From positions 44,145,598 through 44,209,597 of the forward strand of contig OX123182.2 of the NCBI GenBank assembly GCA_944739405.2: DNA of 64,000 nt, in the 5' to 3' direction. The position numbers and the translations under genes are program-made. The DNA is from Euclidia mi. Its lineage: Eukaryota; Arthropoda; Insecta; Lepidoptera; Erebidae. Below the pieces are notes generated by a model. The model worked only from the letters and a program-made list of their open reading frames with translations. It ran no database searches and was not told where the DNA came from. This document shows positions 48,751 to 58,925 of the stretch, piece by piece; the first letter of the stretch is position 1; each line of letters begins with the position of its first letter.

Positions 48751-49375
48751 ATGTATCAGAATTATCAATAACATTAAAGTCTACTACAGTCCAGTTCTGG
48801 TCGTCACAAAATTCCAGTAAGCGATCACAAAAGAGCTCACCTGGATGCGCATTGTAGTCCCCTAGCATAAAAACCGCAGCACAATCACTATTTTCTTCCA
48901 CAATAGCACTGATTGAACTTAGACACTGTGTAAAAGTAGGTACGTTATCCGCACAATCGGTTGGCATATAGACACTGAATACTAAAAAGTATTAGCCGTT
49001 CACCCCTACTCTTACCACAGTCAAACGGGAATCCGCACAGTCTATAACCGTGACTGAACGGAAAACACTTTTCCTCTACAATATGGACACACCTCCATAA
49101 GGGCTGCCTCGCACGAGGCCTTCTGAGGTATTTACCGCTGATGTTCCTGTGCCACCGAAATCCTTACTAATCGCTTCTAAAGTAGACAACTCGTGGGGCA
49201 GTAGCCACGTCTCTTGTAGCGCTATAATATCTGCCGTATTACATAAATGCCTGATTCCCTCTAAGGATCTTTTCAGACACTTACAGTTAAATGAAATCAA
49301 CCTTGTATTTATTTTATTATCCATTCTGGTTTCTAGAATGATGCCTCTCAGCCCTATATTGTGGATGGCTTTCAT
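48751..49375 (-). pseudogene. LINE B ORF2, AP-type endonuclease, N-terminal part
   Basis: The minus strand encodes RLISFNCKCLKRSLEGIRHL, then the catalytic ALQETWL (Glu of the EEP active site). After a frameshift come CAAVFMLGDYNAHPGE (Asp-Tyr-Asn of the active site), FCDRLLEFCDDQNWTVVDFN and VIDNSDTL. The endonuclease nicks target DNA to prime reverse transcription. The domain is interrupted at about 48750 by a ~310-bp insertion and resumes at about 48437. In-frame stops and frameshifts show that it is dead. Confidence 0.85.
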
Positions 49376-49384
49376 CTCTGCCTC

Positions 49385-49882
49385 TCATATGTATAAAACG
49401 CCTAAACGAGATGCTCATAGGCTACATACTGCTATCAAGAAATGTCTCAAGGTTGATTTTGCTCACAAATATTTTGAAAGCGCTATTATTTCTTTCTATA
49501 GCCATTTTTATTTTAATAGGTTCCACTTTTTCCTGTGTTTTAGAAAATATATATTCTGCCACATCTGTCTCAGATACATCCTTATGGACATTGGTGATGA
49601 AGAGGGGTATCTTCATATCAGCTGGTTTAAACTTGCTTAGGTCATCTATACGCGCCTTTCCTTTAGATGTTATAAATTTGTTTTTTATTTTATTTTTACT
49701 CTGCACTAGTGTCCACTTTCCATCTTCACGCTGTTGATTTCCGCCATCCGCTCTCGCCACCGCCACAAGTGTCATTTTATCCTCAGTTGTATTTATTTGT
49801 GAGTCGTGTTTACCTTTCTGATAACACTCCTCGCTATTCCTAGTGGGAGGTATAGCCGTTTCGCTTTCACACGCCACGCGCT
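49385..49882 (-). pseudogene. LINE B ORF1, C-terminal part
   Basis: Resumes from the LTR target site: SETAIPPTRNSEECYQKGKH, MTLVAVARADGGNQQ, then KFKPADMKIPLFITNVHKDV and YIFSKTQEKVEPIKIKM, and the typical ORF1 end KIFVSKINLETFLDS. After a frameshift the final residues (FRRFIHMRGR) reach about 49385. The ITNVHKDVSETDVAEYI stretch resembles the RNA-binding fold of LINE ORF1 proteins. The first residues of the frame starting at 49982 are LTR sequence and not part of ORF1. Confidence 0.7.
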
Positions 49883-51000
49883 TGATAGATTTGTTGAAAT
49901 ATATTGTAAAGATATTCAAAAATGTATCAAAGTAAGTACGTCTAAAGTATGTGTGTCCCGTTTGTAAGTACCTATTTATCATCCCAGCAAAAGCTCGGAT
50001 ATCAAACTGTTATAAATCTGGCTAGAATTTATATCATTGTTATTTCTACGTCGAGTTTTAGGTTAAGTTACAATAAGATCGATTTTATAATTATTCACAT
50101 ATGTCTCTAACAAGATATAACCATATATATTGTATCATTAACTATGTATAGCCTAAACATATAGTAAATGAAAATAAATGGATTGTATGTTTTGAATTTA
50201 TAGTGTTGCCAATTCTAAATATACAAATTGGTTTGACGTTTGACAGTTGACACTGTCAAACGGGTAAATAGAGTATAAAATATGAACAGACTCTGCTCAA
50301 TGTTCAGTTTCGCTCCGGCAACGGCTAACTAAGGTACGATATAATTCTGACTATTATATTATTGTGTTTCACGATTCTATATTGCTTCTGTGGTGTTATT
50401 TAGAGTATTTTCAATAGAAATAATGCAGAAGCAATGTAATATAGCGAAGCTATCGTATAATTGATATTGTGGGTGGTTTTGTCAGTTGTGAGATGTTATA
50501 AGTTTAGAACTTGGAATATCATATAATAGAATCGATTCATATGCTGTGAAACAAGCCATATCAATTATATTTGTACCTATGGTGAATATTAAAGTGGTAA
50601 ATATTGAATATATATACATAGTAAATATACCTAGAGTAATATTAAAGATATACCTGTGGCCAATATTACTAAATGAATTATATTGTTGCTAATCCATTGT
50701 ATTAATGTTATATTTGATATATTGAACTACCCACAACTTTGCTACCCAATATTATAAATATGATATAGTTTGTACTGCTTTTATAAACAATTACTATTAA
50801 AAGAATGACCAAGAGTGGCGGTAAATGTAAATGTATCTTTATCTAAGATATATTCTTGTGACAAACTGAATAAATGAAAGTAAGAATTGATAGTTGTCTA
50901 TTTTATTTTTCAAACCATTGACAAATATGACTAAAATACTATAGGTATATAGGCCATATACCTTGTATCTATACATATATACATAATAACCCTTCTATTA
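49883..51000 (+). repeat. LTR, left copy (1118 bp)
   Basis: Begins TGATAGATTTGTTG and ends CCCTTCTATTA. It contains a core promoter at about 50274-50308 and AATAAA at 50869-50874, giving U3 of about 420 bp followed by R and U5 if transcription runs on the plus strand. That orientation is inferred from these signals. The following bases TCAGAAGTGGGATATG would be the primer-binding region, but I could not match a tRNA. Confidence 0.9.
50238..50308 (+). promoter_or_regulatory. LTR core promoter: palindrome, TATA box, initiator
   Basis: A perfect 10-bp stem GTTTGACAGT/ACTGTCAAAC with a 4-nt loop lies at 50238-50261. TATAAAA follows at 50274-50280, and an arthropod-type initiator TCAGT at 50304-50308 puts the presumed +1 A 32 bp from the TATA start. 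The same set recurs in the right LTR at 54654-54724. Spacing fits insect pol II core promoters; activity is inferred. Confidence 0.65.
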
Positions 51001-53536
51001 TCAGAAGTGGGATATGTCCACCTCACATTACTAATACATCCAATTGTCAGTTTCAGAGCATCCTTGTCGAAATCCCGTGACGCTGACTAAAGGACATCAT
51101 CGCTGTTTTGCTGACGACGGAGCACGATCTGTCTTCGACGCAGTGGCTGTGGTGCTGGAAAGAGGCTAGTGGATATGTTCTGTTGGGTGAGGTGATTTTG
51201 CAATAATATGTAATACTGATGGAAGAGAATGAGAATAGTTGACGTCGTTCAACAAGTAAATACGTATTATGTAAAAGGATTGTAACACTACTTTTTTTTA
51301 ACAACAGTGTATAATTACCTCCATTAGAAACATATTTACTGCTAAGTAATGTAATCTGTATTACCGCTAAGCGAAAGTTTGCTATTTATACTCTTTCCTG
51401 TAAGAGTTGTTGGGAACTATACCACGGATTACTAAATAGTTACTACTATACCATGAACCAAATGCTAACCAATCATTGCTATGGAAGTTATGGCATAACT
51501 ATTTGGTAATCTGTGGTTATGGTCTTACAACGGTTAAAATAATCTATAATAATTTATATTTAAGTTTCTTATAAAATATATTTTTTAATAATATATTTTA
51601 TAATGTAGTTACTTACTAAAGGTTTCGTAGCAAAGATGTGTTATTTTAAATAAAGGATTCTATTCTATAAATATACCTCTAAAATGTGATAACTACATAC
51701 ATAAGATTATCTTGCAAAATTTGTATACTCTTGGTTGAAACTAATTTGAATACTCTATACTATTTGATATAATTAACAACAAATTTCAAGTATATGAAGT
51801 ATGTAGTGAAAAGAAAAATAAATAGCAACTGATATTTACTATTTTCAAACTTACTCAAAATATAATGGATTACTTTTTTTATAGTTAATTCCCATTAACA
51901 TAATTTAAAGCGTTTAGCCTAGGAATAACAAAGAAAACTGGTGTATGGGGTGAATAAAGGTTGGAACAAGTTCTTAAAAAAAAAAAGAAACTCGTTTGTA
52001 TTACCGTACAGAATAGACGATTTTAAAATCTTCAGCACCCTAGTCGGATGAGTTACAAAAATTACATTTAATATCCATTAAAGTCAATAATTACTTTCAT
52101 TACTTTAAACTATTCTTATTTATCCAGATGTTGCGAAATCCTATTCTATGATTTATTAAGTATAGGCTGAATTACATTAGTTACTTTTTTAAAAATTAAA
52201 ATTTGATGTGAAGGTTTGGAGTAGCTCCTTTCGTATAATATTGTTCTTGTTAATCCATGGATGATGTAGTGGTTTGCAATATCGGAAAACGTTATTATAC
52301 AGTTCCTATATTATGTAACATTTACATTAGAATAGTTTATTGTACTTTAGAAAGAAAATGGATAAATAAGCACAGACTGATTTCTTGATAAAGACTTATT
52401 TTCTTATAGTTTAAAGTATATTCTTATCGTTGTAACGATGACTTTTAAATCACTGCTAAATAATATGTGTATAAGTGTTTTGATTATTGAAATAGCAATA
52501 CTTATTACTTGATAAAGGAACATAGAAAATGTTTAGGTAGCTTGCTGAAATGGTGATCTGAAATGGTGAATACACATACTTTATTTCTCCACTTGATACT
52601 GCTATCAGGTTGGCCGAGCTATCATACAGCAGTTAAGACTGGCTCCTACATTTATTAGTATATGTTATTGGTAGAAACTCTAACAACTCAAGTCTGATAC
52701 CCGATTAGATGAGATGATACATGTTTTTTCTGATTACTGCTGATCAACTATCAAAAATATATAGAATATCAACGTATTAAAATTGCTACTGCTATTGACC
52801 GAACATGTTGTTAGAATTTTAATACATCTATTCGAACATTTGAAGAATGTCCTATAGGGACTCAGATCAAGTAGTTATCGTAGACTGGCAAGGGCTGCTT
52901 AGGCCATCAGATAGCCTTTATACATTTTGTGTATATTATTAAAGATTAATAATAAAATAACATAGATAATATTTTGTACCTATATGTAAATCAAAACCAT
53001 ATTATGCTACATGGGCTACAGAATAATCTGTATTTATAACACCAAAGTACAACCCATTTTTGCAAATACATAAATAAAATGAAAGAATACCGCAACCTCA
53101 TAAGTAACAATAAAAACTGTGTTTTCAAATATTATATGCCAATATCGTCCATATCTATCTTTGAACGGTCTCACATAACTATAAGGATAACAACCATTTA
53201 TAAATAAGATCTATCGGTAAAATATTTTCATGATCCAAATTGTTATGTGGAACACCGTGTAGGTGCACATTTATATTGATTTGGGATTTTATGGTTTATT
53301 AAAACGAATGATCTTATTAAATAAACAAAACTAAAAACTAGATAAATGTTACAATTAAATGATATGTGAAAAGCTTATCGGACCTTGCGAGGTTCTGGAA
53401 TTGAATATAGTTTATGTAAAAAATCGACTAAGACCTTCAGAGTGGACAAAGTCAAAAAAAAAGAACCGTCGTGAAAAAAAAATGTAGTTTTAAAATCGTA
53501 TTAAGGATGAATTAAAAAGCTGTTGTATGACATTCA
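51001..53536. other. Interior of the LTR element, non-coding
   Basis: 2.5 kb of AT-rich DNA with no open frame above 83 codons and no retroviral-type domain (no protease, RT, RNase H or integrase motifs). It contains a small foldback at 51413-51524 and short AT palindromes near 51573-51605. Confidence 0.6.
51413..51524. repeat. Small foldback inside the LTR element
   Basis: ACCACGGATTACTAAATAGT (51421 onward) is inverted at about 51496-51517 with two mismatches in 22 bp, and weaker pairing continues outward. About 110 bp in total and non-coding, consistent with a MITE or a structured element of the retrotransposon. Confidence 0.6.
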
Positions 53537-54246
53537 CTGCAGGTCCTAAATAAAAACTGCAGGTTGCTGCAGGTCCTAAACAAAAACTGCAGGTTGCTGC
53601 AGGCCCTAAATTAAAACTGCAGGTTGCTGCAGGTTCTAAATAAAAACTGCAGGTTGCTGCAGGTCCTAAATTAAAACTGCAGGTTGCTGCAGGTCCTGAA
53701 TAAAAACTGCAGGTTGCTGCAGGTCCTGAATAAAAACTGCAGGTTGCTGCAGGTCCTAAGTAAAACTGCAGGTTGCTGCAGGTCCTAAATAAAAACTGCA
53801 GGTTGCTGCAGGTCCTAAATAAAAACTGCAGGTTGCTGCAGGCCCTAAATTAAAACTGCAGGTTGCTGCAGGTTCTAAATAAAAACTGCAGGTTGCTGCA
53901 GGTCCTAAATTAAAACTGCAGGTTGCTGCAGGTTCTAAATAAAAACTGCAGGTTGCTGCAGGTCCTAAATTAAAACTGCAGGTTGCTGCAGGTCCCAAAT
54001 AAAAACTGCAGGTTGCTGCAGGTCCTAAATAAAAACTGCAGGTTGCTGCAGGTCCTAAATAAAAACTGCAGGTTGCTGCAGGTCCTAAATAAAAACTGCA
54101 GATTGCTGCAGGTCCTAAATAAAAAAATAAAACTGCAGGTTGCTGCAGGTCCTAAATAAAAAATTAAAACTGCAGGTTGCTGCAGGTCCTAAATAAAAAC
54201 TGCAGGTTGCTGCAGGTGCTAAATAAAAACTGCAGGTTGCTGCAGG
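53537..54246. repeat. 30-bp minisatellite (~23-24 units) with PstI-like palindromes
   Basis: The unit is CTGCAGGTTGCTGCAGG followed by TCCTAAATAAAAA, with point variants (TCC/CCC/TTC and TAAA/CAAA/TTAA) and a few length variants near 53757, 54121 and 54160. Each unit carries two CTGCAG sites separated by GTTG. In one minus-strand frame an open 10-residue repeat (GPAATCSFNL/GPAATCSFYL) results from the period divisible by three and is not evidence of coding. The array ends about 50 bp before the right LTR. Confidence 0.95.
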
Positions 54247-54298
54247 GGGTTAAAATAAAGAGGGTACTTCGAGAACGAAGTACAGGTCAGTATGGCCG

Positions 54299-55416
54299 TG
54301 ATAGATTTGTTGAAATATATTGTAAAGATATTCAAAAATGTATCAAAGTAAGTACGTCTAAAGTATGTGTGTCCCGTTTGTAAGTACCTATTTATCATCC
54401 CAGCAAAAGCTCGGATATCAAACTGTTATAAATCTGGCTAGAATTTATATCATTGTTATTTCTACGTCGAGTTTTAGGTTAAGTTACAATAAGATCGATT
54501 TTATAATTATTCACATATGTCTCTAACAAGATATAACCATATATATTGTATCATTAACTATGTATAGCCTAAACATATAGTAAATGAAAATAAATGGATT
54601 GTATGTTTTGAATTTATAGTGTTGCCAATTCTAAATATACAAATTGGTTTGACGTTTGACAGTTGACACTGTCAAACGGGTAAATAGAGTATAAAATATG
54701 AACAGACTCTGCTCAATGTTCAGTTTCGCTCCGGCAACGGCTAACTAAGGTACGATATAATTCTGACTATTATATTATTGTGTTTCACGATTCTATATTG
54801 CTTCTGTGGTGTTATTTAGAGTATTTTCAATAGAAATAATGCAGAAGCAATGTAATATAGCGAAGCTATCGTATAATTGATATTGTGGGTGGTTTTGTCA
54901 GTTGTGAGATGTTATAAGTTTAGAACTTGGAATATCATATAATAGAATCGATTCATATGCTGTGAAACAAGCCATATCAATTATATTTGTACCTATGGTG
55001 AATATTAAAGTGGTAAATATTGAATATATATACATAGTAAATATACCTAGAGTAATATTAAAGATATACCTGTGGCCAATATTACTAAATGAATTATATT
55101 GTTGCTAATCCATTGTATTAATGTTATATTTGATATATTGAACTACCCACAACTTTGCTACCCAATATTATAAATATGATATAGTTTGTACTGCTTTTAT
55201 AAACAATTACTATTAAAAGAATGACCAAGAGTGGCGGTAAATGTAAATGTATCTTTATCTAAGATATATTCTTGTGACAAACTGAATAAATGAAAGTAAG
55301 AATTGATAGTTGTCTATTTTATTTTTCAAACCATTGACAAATATGACTAAAATACTATAGGTATATAGGCCATATACCTTGTATCTATACATATATACAT
55401 AATAACCCTTCTATTA
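54299..55416 (+). repeat. LTR, right copy (1118 bp)
   Basis: Base-for-base equivalent of 49883-51000 as far as can be read. The polypurine tract expected just left of this LTR is not obvious: the nearest purine-rich run, 'aaaataaagagggt', lies about 35 bp upstream. Confidence 0.9.
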
Positions 55417-56019
55417 CGCTCGTATCGCTGCATTTCATTCTCATATTTATTATGATCATAATCACTCAAGGACACCGCCTCTGACTCCAACGCATTATCA
55501 ACAAGCCCGTGAGAACGAGATAAACACACACCCTCACTCTGTCTCTTCATAGACTCCGCCACAGCAAGTGAAATAATTGACGGCGAATCGTTATTTAAAA
55601 TTTTTGCACGTCCGCGGCGGCGTATTTTTTTGTTTACAAATGAGGGTGTATGACTAGGCGTACAAAATGGCATCAAATCATGTTTTTTATTATCTAATTT
55701 TGTTTTTATTTCATTAAGTTCCTCCGTCGTAACGTAGTTACTCTTGACATAATCTAATTGTGACTTTAATATCTTTCAATAGACTCGTCACATCTATATG
55801 GTCCAAAGTAACTGGAGGCAGTCTGTGTAACAAAATGGGATTTTTTTCCGAATCGGTACTTTTAATCACTGTTAAAATGTCCTCGATATCTCTTTGTATC
55901 TTCCCGTCATTCTTTTTCTTCCTTTTAATATTTCGGATGTCTGTAGAAATGGAGTCAAACAGGAGTTTTTTCGATTTCTCCACCTCATCAACACTAAATG
56001 AGGATACACATATACGCAC
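55417..56019 (-). pseudogene. LINE B ORF1, N-terminal part
   Basis: From an ATG at 56017-56019 the frame encodes MRICVSSFSVDEVEKSKKLL, then a basic region (IRNIKRKKKNDGKIQRDIED) and VTLDHIDVTSLLKDIKVT. A stop and frameshift near 55738 intervene before IRRRGRAKILNNDSPSIISL and SEGVCLSRSHGLVDNALESE. The part is cut at 55417 by the LTR insertion and continues at 49882. LINE ORF1 proteins bind the element RNA, a role known for the family and not visible here. Confidence 0.65.
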
Positions 56020-56039
56020 TAAACTTTCTACAAAGTTTC

Positions 56040-56765
56040 TAAGATTAACAATTAACCGTCACCTAAATTAGAATACACATATTGAGACGATTTCTAAAAG
56101 AATTAGGAGCAGTGCTTTTGCCTTGTATAATAATATGCTGTCGTGGACGCTTAATTTAGATTCTCTGCTAACAGCTTATTACGGGCTCATTGAATCAATT
56201 TCAAGATACGGAGTGATCTTCTGGGGTAACTCAACCCACAAGGAAATCGCTTTTAAAAGCCCAAAAACGACGTTTATGGTAATTGTCTAGATTGAATGTC
56301 AAAGATTCTTGTAGGCCGTATTTCCAAAGATATAAGATCCACACATCTCTTTATACATATACTAGAGGAAGCCAGCAGCTACGCCTGCAATTTTTTTAAA
56401 TTTACTCGTTTTGGCCGATACCGTGGGAATTTCGGGAAATCCCTTCTTAGTGCACCCCAACGGTCCTCAAGGAAAATACACGCCAAATTTCAGCTTCTTG
56501 CACCCAATAGTTTCGGCTGTAGCGTGTCTGTCAGTCAGTAAGTAACGCAAGGATTTTATATATTAAGATTGGAAACGGCTTTATTTGTGAAAAGGAATCC
56601 AAATCTACTTCCGCGTATGGCAGATAGATATCCTCGAAATAGGCGCGACAACAATAAACTTTGTCTGCATACATCTAGGACTACACTTGTGCTTAAGGAG
56701 AGGTTGCAGTACTTTTTAAGATTTTTGAACGTCTGAAAGTCCCATGAACTATGATATTTTTAATG
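56040..56765 (+). pseudogene. LINE A, C-terminal part resumed after LINE B insertion
   Basis: The plus strand encodes YLRLTINRHLN, a TAG in a Trp position, NTHIETISKRIRSSAFALYN and LLTAYYGLIESISRYGVIFW, then GNSTHKE. After a 200-bp insertion it continues as ETALFVKRNPNLLPRMADRY ... RNRRDNNKLCLHTSRTTL and a stop. These are the residues expected directly after the RT thumb that ends at 45955 in the left part of LINE A. The nine bases TAAGATTAA occur at both junctions (45947-45955 and 56040-56048). Confidence 0.82.
56366..56566 (+). repeat. Retroposon 3' end inserted in LINE A
   Basis: The block contains 'gccgataccgtgggaatttc', 'cccttcttagtgcacccca', 'gccaaatttcagcttcttgc' and a GTCTGTCAGTCAGT tract. 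These mark a common lepidopteran RTE-type 3' end. It interrupts LINE A between the codons for Leu-Tyr-Ile-Tyr and Glu-Thr-Ala-Leu-Phe. The 81-codon frame crossing it is incidental. Confidence 0.7.
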
Positions 56766-57207
56766 AATAAAAATTAAAGTATAAAAGTTGAACATATCTT
56801 CTAGTAAATCGTAAAGATAGAAACACGAATTTTTGACATTGAATGATTGGCTCGATAAAAAAAAATGTCAAACATGGCACTAAATCACAATTTTAAACGT
56901 GTACTGCTTAAAGATTCCATAATGAATTTATATGAAAGTATTATCAATAGAAACAGCTTTTTATTTTAAAATAAATGGTAAAGACAGATTTCGTAATTTC
57001 GTTATCATTTTTCTCCAAGAAAAAAAAATAGTCAAAATGTTGGCATCTAAGACTACAGAACAAAAGGCAGACGGAGCGCGCGGAACACTTGCGTGAGGCC
57101 ACTAAAGCAAATACAAAATTGAAAAGCGAATACAAACTCGGCTCAGTGCGCTGCGAAGCATCGCACAGTTCACACGCCACGATCAATCCAGCTTTTAAAT
57201 TCATAAA
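56766..57207. other. Non-coding stretch
   Basis: No gene was recognised. A GC-richer patch at about 57060-57190 precedes the THAP-like fragment and could be its former 5' flank. Confidence 0.35.
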
Positions 57208-57288
57208 ATGCCGTCTTGCGTTTTTAAACATTGTAAAAGTTGTTTCCAAAAGCAAAAGCGGGAAGATGGAATATATTTTTACAGATAA
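57208..57288 (+). pseudogene. THAP-domain N-terminal fragment (26 codons)
   Basis: An ATG at 57208 opens a 26-codon frame, MPSCVFKHC ... KREDGIYFYR, stopping with TAA at 57286-57288. Met-Pro-x-Cys-x4-Cys at the start and Asp-Gly-(Ile)-x-Phe-(His/Tyr)-Arg about 20 residues on are the hallmark of the C2CH THAP zinc finger, found in insect transcription factors and in P-element-type transposases. The second Cys and the His of the finger, and everything beyond, are absent. It may be an orphan first exon or a transposase relic. No donor splice site lies directly after the motif. Confidence 0.5.
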
Positions 57289-58195
57289 ATATGGATTATT
57301 TGACTGTTTTATAATATATTTCGATAAAATTCGTATTTCTGCAGAAAATATGTAAGTGTTGCCAGTTTACGTCGACACCGTTTGCCCTGAATTAGGGAAA
57401 ATGCACTTGTCAATTGATTATGTAGGTAATAATTATTGTCATGTTAATGAAAGAGACATTAACGTATTGTAAAGGTATATTGTAGATTATCTTTTTTCTT
57501 ATTAATATAGTAATAGAATTTCCATTAGTATATACATTGTTTTGAGTTCGATCCCCATATACTATACACTTTGTCCTTTGTCACAGAATAAATCTTTGTG
57601 TCGTTCTTATGGCGTAGGGAATAAGTATCAAAATCGTACTGCAACTGTTAGCTTGACTTGGCGCCGTGTGTACATTACGTACAGAAACAGAAATTATTGA
57701 TTGCAGCCATTATTTATTTTTAGTTGCATTTTTTTTTGGTTATGATTTATGAATCATAAATTATGATTATGAATATTATGATTCATAATATTCATAATTT
57801 GTTGTGTGCATGACAAAATGTTTTTAGCTAATTAATATTTAGGACGCAAGCCTATTGCAATTAACCAAACATTTCCAGATACTATACTGAGAATTTCTAA
57901 ACAAAAAATAAAAAACATATTCGCCGATCTAAGATCTGAACCTCATGATTGATATTCGTAAATATATGTAGTTGGTATTATATTATAAGTATTTCTTCTG
58001 GATCGAGGCTATGAATCACAAAACATAATCTATTTATTTCTCAATTTACGAATAAAATTAGTTAAAACTTAACTCGGTACCTACATTTAAGAAATGTATT
58101 TATAAAAGCATACTTTAATGGTATCTTTTATTTGAATAATTTTCACAACAGCATTACATATTAAAAGCATTAATTAAATCCATGGTAAATTCTTC
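57289..58195. other. AT-rich non-coding stretch
   Basis: No gene was seen. Around 57742-57800 several overlapping ATTATGAATATTATGATTC-type palindromes occur. Confidence 0.4.
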
Positions 58196-58201
58196 AAAAC
58201 C

Positions 58202-58250
58202 GCAAACGAATATAAAATATTACCGATGTAATATTTTTATATTCGTTTGC
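58202..58250. repeat. 49-nt hairpin
   Basis: GCAAACGAATATAAAATATT at 58202 pairs with 58229-58250 across a 6-nt loop, with a single bulged base in a stem of about 21 bp. Mostly AT. Role unknown. Confidence 0.6.
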
Positions 58251-58599
58251 AAAAACTATATGTAAAATAGTGGGAGATTATTCATAATCTGGCAACTTTA
58301 CACACACATAGACGCGCGTGTCCGTACAGTGCCATTCGCCAAATGTCACGTGTCAAAAATATATAAGTTCGAAAATATATAAGTACATCTAAAAACACCG
58401 GTTTAAATTAATAAAAATCTCTTTGATTAACGCCACCATGCTAAAAGTTATGCAAGCTCATACCTACATTGGCCAAACTAAACGTTAAGTCGCTGAAAAA
58501 AGATTTAAAAGTTTTAAAACAATTTTTCTGCTATAATACAAAATATTTTGAATTACAAGTAAGGTTATTTGAAAAGTACTATTAAAATGCTATTAAGAA

Positions 58600-58925
58600 A
58601 TATGACTGTCCGGGCCGAAAGCGTTAAAACAAAAAAGGGTCCTGCTGGCATGATACAAGTTTTGCAGGTGCTTTCCTCATAAACTAATAATTATATTAAA
58701 ATGAAACCAAGGTATTTTAAAGGTACTAATACATCGCTAAACGGTGACATATACTATTGGTCCGAAAACCTTCAAACAGCGAAGGGTCCTGCTGGGTAAT
58801 AATTCAAGATTTCGCTGTAGCAATGAAGGTACTATTTTTTTACTTATACAATTCGAAAGGTACTAAATACCACGCACGCAAAGAGTTAACTTTCAATCGA
58901 ATTAAACGCAGGGTCCTGCTGCGTA
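58600..58925 (+). repeat. Degenerate three-unit repeat with GGGTCCTGCTG core
   Basis: GGGTCCTGCTG occurs at 58637, 58784 and 58911. It is preceded in the first two units by 'ggnccgaaa' and a short A-rich spacer, and followed at a distance by 'aaggtacta' words. Spacings are 147 and 127 bp. Flanks are AT-rich and much less conserved than the cores. It could be an ancient tandem duplication or a cluster of binding sites. Confidence 0.6.

Larger units (their letters stand above)
49883..55416. mobile_element. Non-autonomous 5.5-kb LTR element
   Basis: Two 1118-bp direct repeats (49883-51000 and 54299-55416, constant offset 4416, no indels, no difference seen by eye) enclose 3.3 kb without coding capacity. 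A 4-bp direct repeat CGCT flanks the whole (49879-49882 and 55417-55420), and the interrupted LINE ORF1 continues on both sides. Terminal repeats, a target duplication and a pol II promoter inside each repeat identify an LTR retrotransposon. The lack of gag/pol makes it a LARD-like element mobilised in trans. LTR ends are TG...TA rather than TG...CA. The family is unknown. Near-identical LTRs imply a young insertion, the youngest datable event in this region. Confidence 0.9.
45956..56039 (-). mobile_element. LINE B, near full-length, inserted in LINE A and itself interrupted
   Basis: A minus-strand non-LTR retrotransposon reads from 56039 to 45956 with ORF1, endonuclease, RT and a C-terminal region in the proper order. 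Without the LTR element at 49883-55416 and one target-site copy it is about 4.5 kb, a normal full length for jockey/CR1-type LINEs. A 9-bp direct repeat TAAGATTAA borders it. On removal, LINE A becomes continuous to within a small frameshift. The 3' end (about 45956-46272) is AT-rich with an (AT)n run at 46123-46141. Confidence 0.82.

Noticed and set aside
48626..48857. Cys/Val-rich and His/Thr-rich ORFs near 48.7 kb
   Set aside because: They are translations of a (TG)n microsatellite within an insertion in LINE B.
49883..49982. First ~33 residues of the minus-strand ORF beginning at 49982 as LINE ORF1 N-terminus
   Set aside because: They are encoded by LTR sequence; the true upstream part of ORF1 lies at 55417-56019.
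53756..53998. Protein made of 10-residue repeats on the minus strand
   Set aside because: The open frame follows from a 30-bp period without stop codons in that frame; the array also has length variants that break it.
53537..54246. CRISPR-like array of regular 30-bp repeats
   Set aside because: The units are contiguous without spacers and lie in a eukaryotic LTR element. It is a minisatellite.
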